From Candidatus Zixiibacteriota bacterium (GTDB lineage: Bacteria; Zixibacteria; MSB-5A5; GN15; FEB-12), in the NCBI GenBank assembly GCA_022571845.1, contig JACZXB010000001.1, forward strand, positions 248,001-312,000: a DNA stretch of 64,000 bases, given 5' to 3'. The notes below the pieces were generated by a model, which saw only the letters and a list, made by a program, of their open reading frames with translations, ran no database searches and had not been told where the DNA came from. Shown piece by piece: positions 61,627 through 64,000 of this stretch. Both the position numbers and the translations under genes were made by a program. Positions within the stretch are counted from its first letter, which is position 1. Every line of letters begins with the position of its first letter.

Positions 61627-62323
61627 GCGTTATTGCCACTATACCTGCTACAGTGTATCCTTTTTTTTCGAGGCACTTTTTGGCTTCCAAAACCGTGGCG
61701 CCGCTGGTTACTACGTCGTCCACAAGTATGATTCGCTTGATTTCATTCTCGCATTCAACTGCGGCAAAAACTCCGGCAACGTTTGCTTTACGTTTTTCAA
61801 GTTTGAGTCTAGACTGAGGGCGCCGGCGCTTGTGACGATACAGGATATTATCGGCTAATTCCAGATTCGTAATAGAGGCCAGCTCCCTGGCCAGTAATTC
61901 AGCTTGATTATAACCTCGATGGTTTTTGCGGGCGGCATGAAGCGGAATCGGAACAATTGCTTGAGCATTCAACTTGGCTAACTGTTTTTCAAATTTAGAT
62001 GCTATCAGCAATGCGAATGTTTTTGCAGGAGATATGATTCCACGAAATTTGAAATTAATGATGATCTCCTTTAATGGAGACCTGTAATCAGCAAAGACAT
62101 AAAGTAATGCAGAATTTTTGATACAAATCGGGCACTGGCTATCGCTGGGGACGATGCTGTCACAGTTCAAGCAGAAAGGATGATCGAACTCTTCTATTTT
62201 CTGAAAGCAGGTCGCGCAGATTGAGTCTTCGCCTTCATAGAATATTCCACAGCCAAGACAAAGCGGCGGGAAGAAAAAATCGAGGAACCCTTTAAGCCAT
62301 TCTTGCTCTGCTATTGCCCGCAT
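61613..62323 (-). CDS. ComF family phosphoribosyltransferase-like protein
   Basis: A 236-residue protein with an N-terminal double zinc finger (CLGCGIFYEGEDSICATC and FCLNCDSIVPSDSQCPIC) and a C-terminal phosphoribosyltransferase fold with IILVDDVVTSGATV. ComF-like proteins are linked to DNA uptake in transformable bacteria, but in many species the function is unknown. The gene overlaps xer by 14 bases and starts three bases after the upstream permease gene, so the three form one transcription unit. Confidence 0.9.
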   Translation of the reverse strand: MRAIAEQEWLKGFLDFFFPPLCLGCGIFYEGEDSICATCFQKIEEFDHPFCLNCDSIVPSDSQCPICIKNSALLYVFADYRSPLKEIIINFKFRGIISPAKTFALLIASKFEKQLAKLNAQAIVPIPLHAARKNHRGYNQAELLARELASITNLELADNILYRHKRRRPQSRLKLEKRKANVAGVFAAVECENEIKRIILVDDVVTSGATVLEAKKCLEKKGYTVAGIVAITHGLL

Positions 62324-62326
62324 AGC

Positions 62327-63439
62327 TCATCGGCTGGATTGGGCCGCAAAATCGACCTTGTTCATTTTACTATTGAACTTGCGCAAAAAAGACCTCAAAG
62401 TATAATATGCCGCCAGAGAAGTAAGCCCTATTGCGGCCGCCAGTGAATACCAGTTTCCTTTTTCGGTTAAATGCTGGTGCGCTGTTTCGGAAGAGCTTAC
62501 AAAAATGAACTGGCCGAACCAGTCTGTGAAAATCCCGCAAAGGACAGAAACACCGACTACAATTAAAAGATATCGAACTACCGACCAGCCGCCAATAATC
62601 CGGGTGACTACTACCAGAGATGCAATATTTGTGGCAGGACCTACCAAAAGAAAAACCAGGACTGCACCGGGTGAAAAGCCAAGTGCCAAAAAGGCAGCTG
62701 CCAGAGGAGTTGACGAGGTAGCACAGATATATAGCGGCAGGCCTAATACAATAGCACCGAAATAACTGCCCCAGCCTTCCCGCAGCCAAACCGGTAAAAT
62801 TGACATATCGCTTCCCATGAAAGTCACGACTATGCCCGATAAAAGGAAACCGAGTAAAAGATATGGCGAGAGGTCTGCCAGCAGCGTGGTGTAAGCATAC
62901 TTTATCCCCTCTAATATTTTGACATAAAATGGTCTGGTGTCTGTGTCACTAGATTCGTCACTGCTGTGACAGCAGCTGGGGCTTGAAGCTGTTTCTTCAG
63001 CTGAGCTTTCAGTTGAGGCCGCGCTTGTGTCATAAAATGATTCCACGATACCAGCCGTCATAGCTGTTATAAATGCTGCCACCGGCCTGATGATGGCCAT
63101 GAAAGGTCCCAGCAAAGTGTAAGTAAGAACTATCGAATCGGCGCCAGTTTCGGGAGTAGACACCAGAAATGAGACTGTGGCACCCTTTCTTACTCCCGAC
63201 TTTCGCAGCATCTGTGCGACAGGCAGAACAGAGCAGGAACAAAGCGGTAAGGGAATGCCGATCATAGTAGCATAGAATACATCACGGAATCTCCCTTTAC
63301 CAAGAAACTTCTTGAGAGTTTTTTCATTAAAGAAGACACTAAGAAGACCGGCCAGAGCTAAACCTGCTGTCAAGGCCGCTGCCGATGCAATGATCATCTG
63401 CCAGGAAGAGAGAATGATTTGTCCCAAATAATCAAACAT
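62327..63439 (-). CDS. Permease of the SO_0444/ArsP-like (DUF318) family
   Basis: A 370-residue integral membrane protein. The two halves each carry the family motif: PLCSCSVLPV in the first and LYICATSSTPLAA in the second, plus STPETGADSI. A hydrophilic loop between them contains SPSCCHSSDE, possibly a metal-binding site. Members are proposed Cu/Zn or organoarsenic exporters. Substrate unknown here. It starts three bases after the TPR protein stop. Confidence 0.88.
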   Translation of the reverse strand: MFDYLGQIILSSWQMIIASAAALTAGLALAGLLSVFFNEKTLKKFLGKGRFRDVFYATMIGIPLPLCSCSVLPVAQMLRKSGVRKGATVSFLVSTPETGADSIVLTYTLLGPFMAIIRPVAAFITAMTAGIVESFYDTSAASTESSAEETASSPSCCHSSDESSDTDTRPFYVKILEGIKYAYTTLLADLSPYLLLGFLLSGIVVTFMGSDMSILPVWLREGWGSYFGAIVLGLPLYICATSSTPLAAAFLALGFSPGAVLVFLLVGPATNIASLVVVTRIIGGWSVVRYLLIVVGVSVLCGIFTDWFGQFIFVSSSETAHQHLTEKGNWYSLAAAIGLTSLAAYYTLRSFLRKFNSKMNKVDFAAQSSR

Positions 63440-63442
63440 CTG

Positions 63443-64000
63443 TTACACACCCATTTCGTCAATCAATTTCCGGGCTCTATCAGCCGCCTTACCTACGGGT
63501 TCCAAATTCAAGTATTCGCCCATGTAATATTTAGCAGAGTCGTTAAGCCCCTGTCCAGAAAAAACAACTCCCATATTAAAAACAGCTATGCTATGTGACG
63601 GATCAATGGCAAACACTCTGCGAAATTCCTCAAGTGCCCGATCGCCGAGTCCCATGCCATACAGGCAGGAACCGAAATCTGAACGTACATTTACAGAGGT
63701 ACTGTCAATATCAAGCGCCCTTTTGTAGCATTCGGCCGCCAGAGGAAAATTGCCGTCGTCCATATAACTGTCGCCAACTGTTACAAGTCCGCCGAAATCT
63801 TCGGGTAGATTTGGAAATGTCATTTCCATACCGTCCGGGCCGTGACCGATCATCTGCTGTGGCTGACTCGCCTCTGGAACCGGTTCCGGCTCAACTATTA
63901 CGAAATAGCCTAACGTAATCAGTGCAACAACTCCAACAGTAATGTACATTTCACGGAAACGAGCAGCTTTGTTCTTTTGCGGCTTATCCGGCTTGCTGTC
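63443..64000 (-). CDS. Membrane-anchored TPR protein, N-terminus outside window
   Basis: The frame is open to the window edge. A basic start (DSKPDKPQKNKAARFRE) precedes a membrane helix MYITVGVVALITLGYFVIV, then three TPR repeats (LVTVGDSYMDDGNFPLAAEC, VRSDFGSCLYGMG, VFNMGVVFSGQG). The basic residues continue past the ATG at 63949, so the true start is probably beyond base 64000. The TPR part should be periplasmic and may assemble with the permease or with a respiratory complex; function unknown. Confidence 0.75.
   Translation of the reverse strand, partial: DSKPDKPQKNKAARFREMYITVGVVALITLGYFVIVEPEPVPEASQPQQMIGHGPDGMEMTFPNLPEDFGGLVTVGDSYMDDGNFPLAAECYKRALDIDSTSVNVRSDFGSCLYGMGLGDRALEEFRRVFAIDPSHSIAVFNMGVVFSGQGLNDSAKYYMGEYLNLEPVGKAADRARKLIDEMGV

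Overview
The window looks like chromosomal DNA from an uncultivated bacterium of the FCB group, most likely candidate phylum Zixibacteria. This is inferred from three things seen here: a secreted protein ending in paired dockerin-like repeats built around NILDLTFLVDFIFRG (36876-39152), a secreted protein with an LDQNYPNPFNP-type C-terminal sorting domain (54264-55091), and a Gram-negative Mla-type lipid transport operon. No marker gene for the phylum is present, so the assignment is tentative. There is no prophage, insertion sequence or CRISPR array.

Layout. 1-10027: edge-truncated MFS transporter, FHA-GAF-SpoIIE phosphatase, GT-B glycosyltransferase, M29 and M20 peptidases, EamA transporter, ferritin-like protein and a two-gene ABC-2 transporter. 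10028-10826: repeat-rich spacer with tRNA-Thr. 10827-21747: a long minus-strand run (ankyrin lipoprotein, cysS, M42 peptidase, HAD phosphatase, ddl, DedA, ispF, ispD, queA, ruvB, ruvA, ruvC). 21939-25314: four accessory genes lying between ruvC and its usual partner yebC (25330-26079). 26363-34047: plus-strand genome-maintenance run (HIT protein, rpsU, yqeY-like, cvpA-like, mutS2, dnaG, recN). 34042-39152: histidine ammonia-lyase-like gene with a possible 35-codon leader ORF, an exonuclease-WYL fusion, tRNA-Ala and a large secreted peptidase-like protein. 39636-47408: MFS pump, ECF sigma/anti-sigma pair, deoB-deoC, a zinc-ribbon protein next to a degenerate archaemetzincin, and an MrfA-like helicase. 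47418-50778: MlaE-F-D operon with an added membrane protein. 50967-55091: PP-loop protein, PLAT-like protein, a 1 kb repeat and structured region, DUF4242 protein and a sorting-domain protein. 55602-64000: OPT transporter, GT39-TPR protein, degenerate GGDEF protein, Xer recombinase, ComF-like protein, metal-type permease and an edge-truncated TPR protein.

Working together: ruvCAB, mutS2, recN, dnaG, the Xer recombinase and the MrfA-like helicase cover DNA repair and replication. cysS, queA, rpsU and two tRNAs serve translation. ispD/ispF and ddl supply isoprenoid and peptidoglycan precursors. deoB/deoC catabolise deoxyribose phosphate. Several peptidases, OPT and EamA transporters suggest peptide and amino-acid use.

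Most unusual are the intergenic elements. At least six families of short palindromic repeats recur in the gaps, and in one family the stem arms change in a compensatory way while the loop and tail stay fixed. A 330-bp block at 52932-53260 combines a series of perfect hairpins with long open frames that lack normal start codons. The best protein-level surprises are an archaemetzincin that has lost most of its HExxHxxGxxH site, a pentapeptide-channel protein without a selectivity filter, an exonuclease-WYL fusion, and a histidine ammonia-lyase relative with Thr-Ser-Gly in place of Ala-Ser-Gly.
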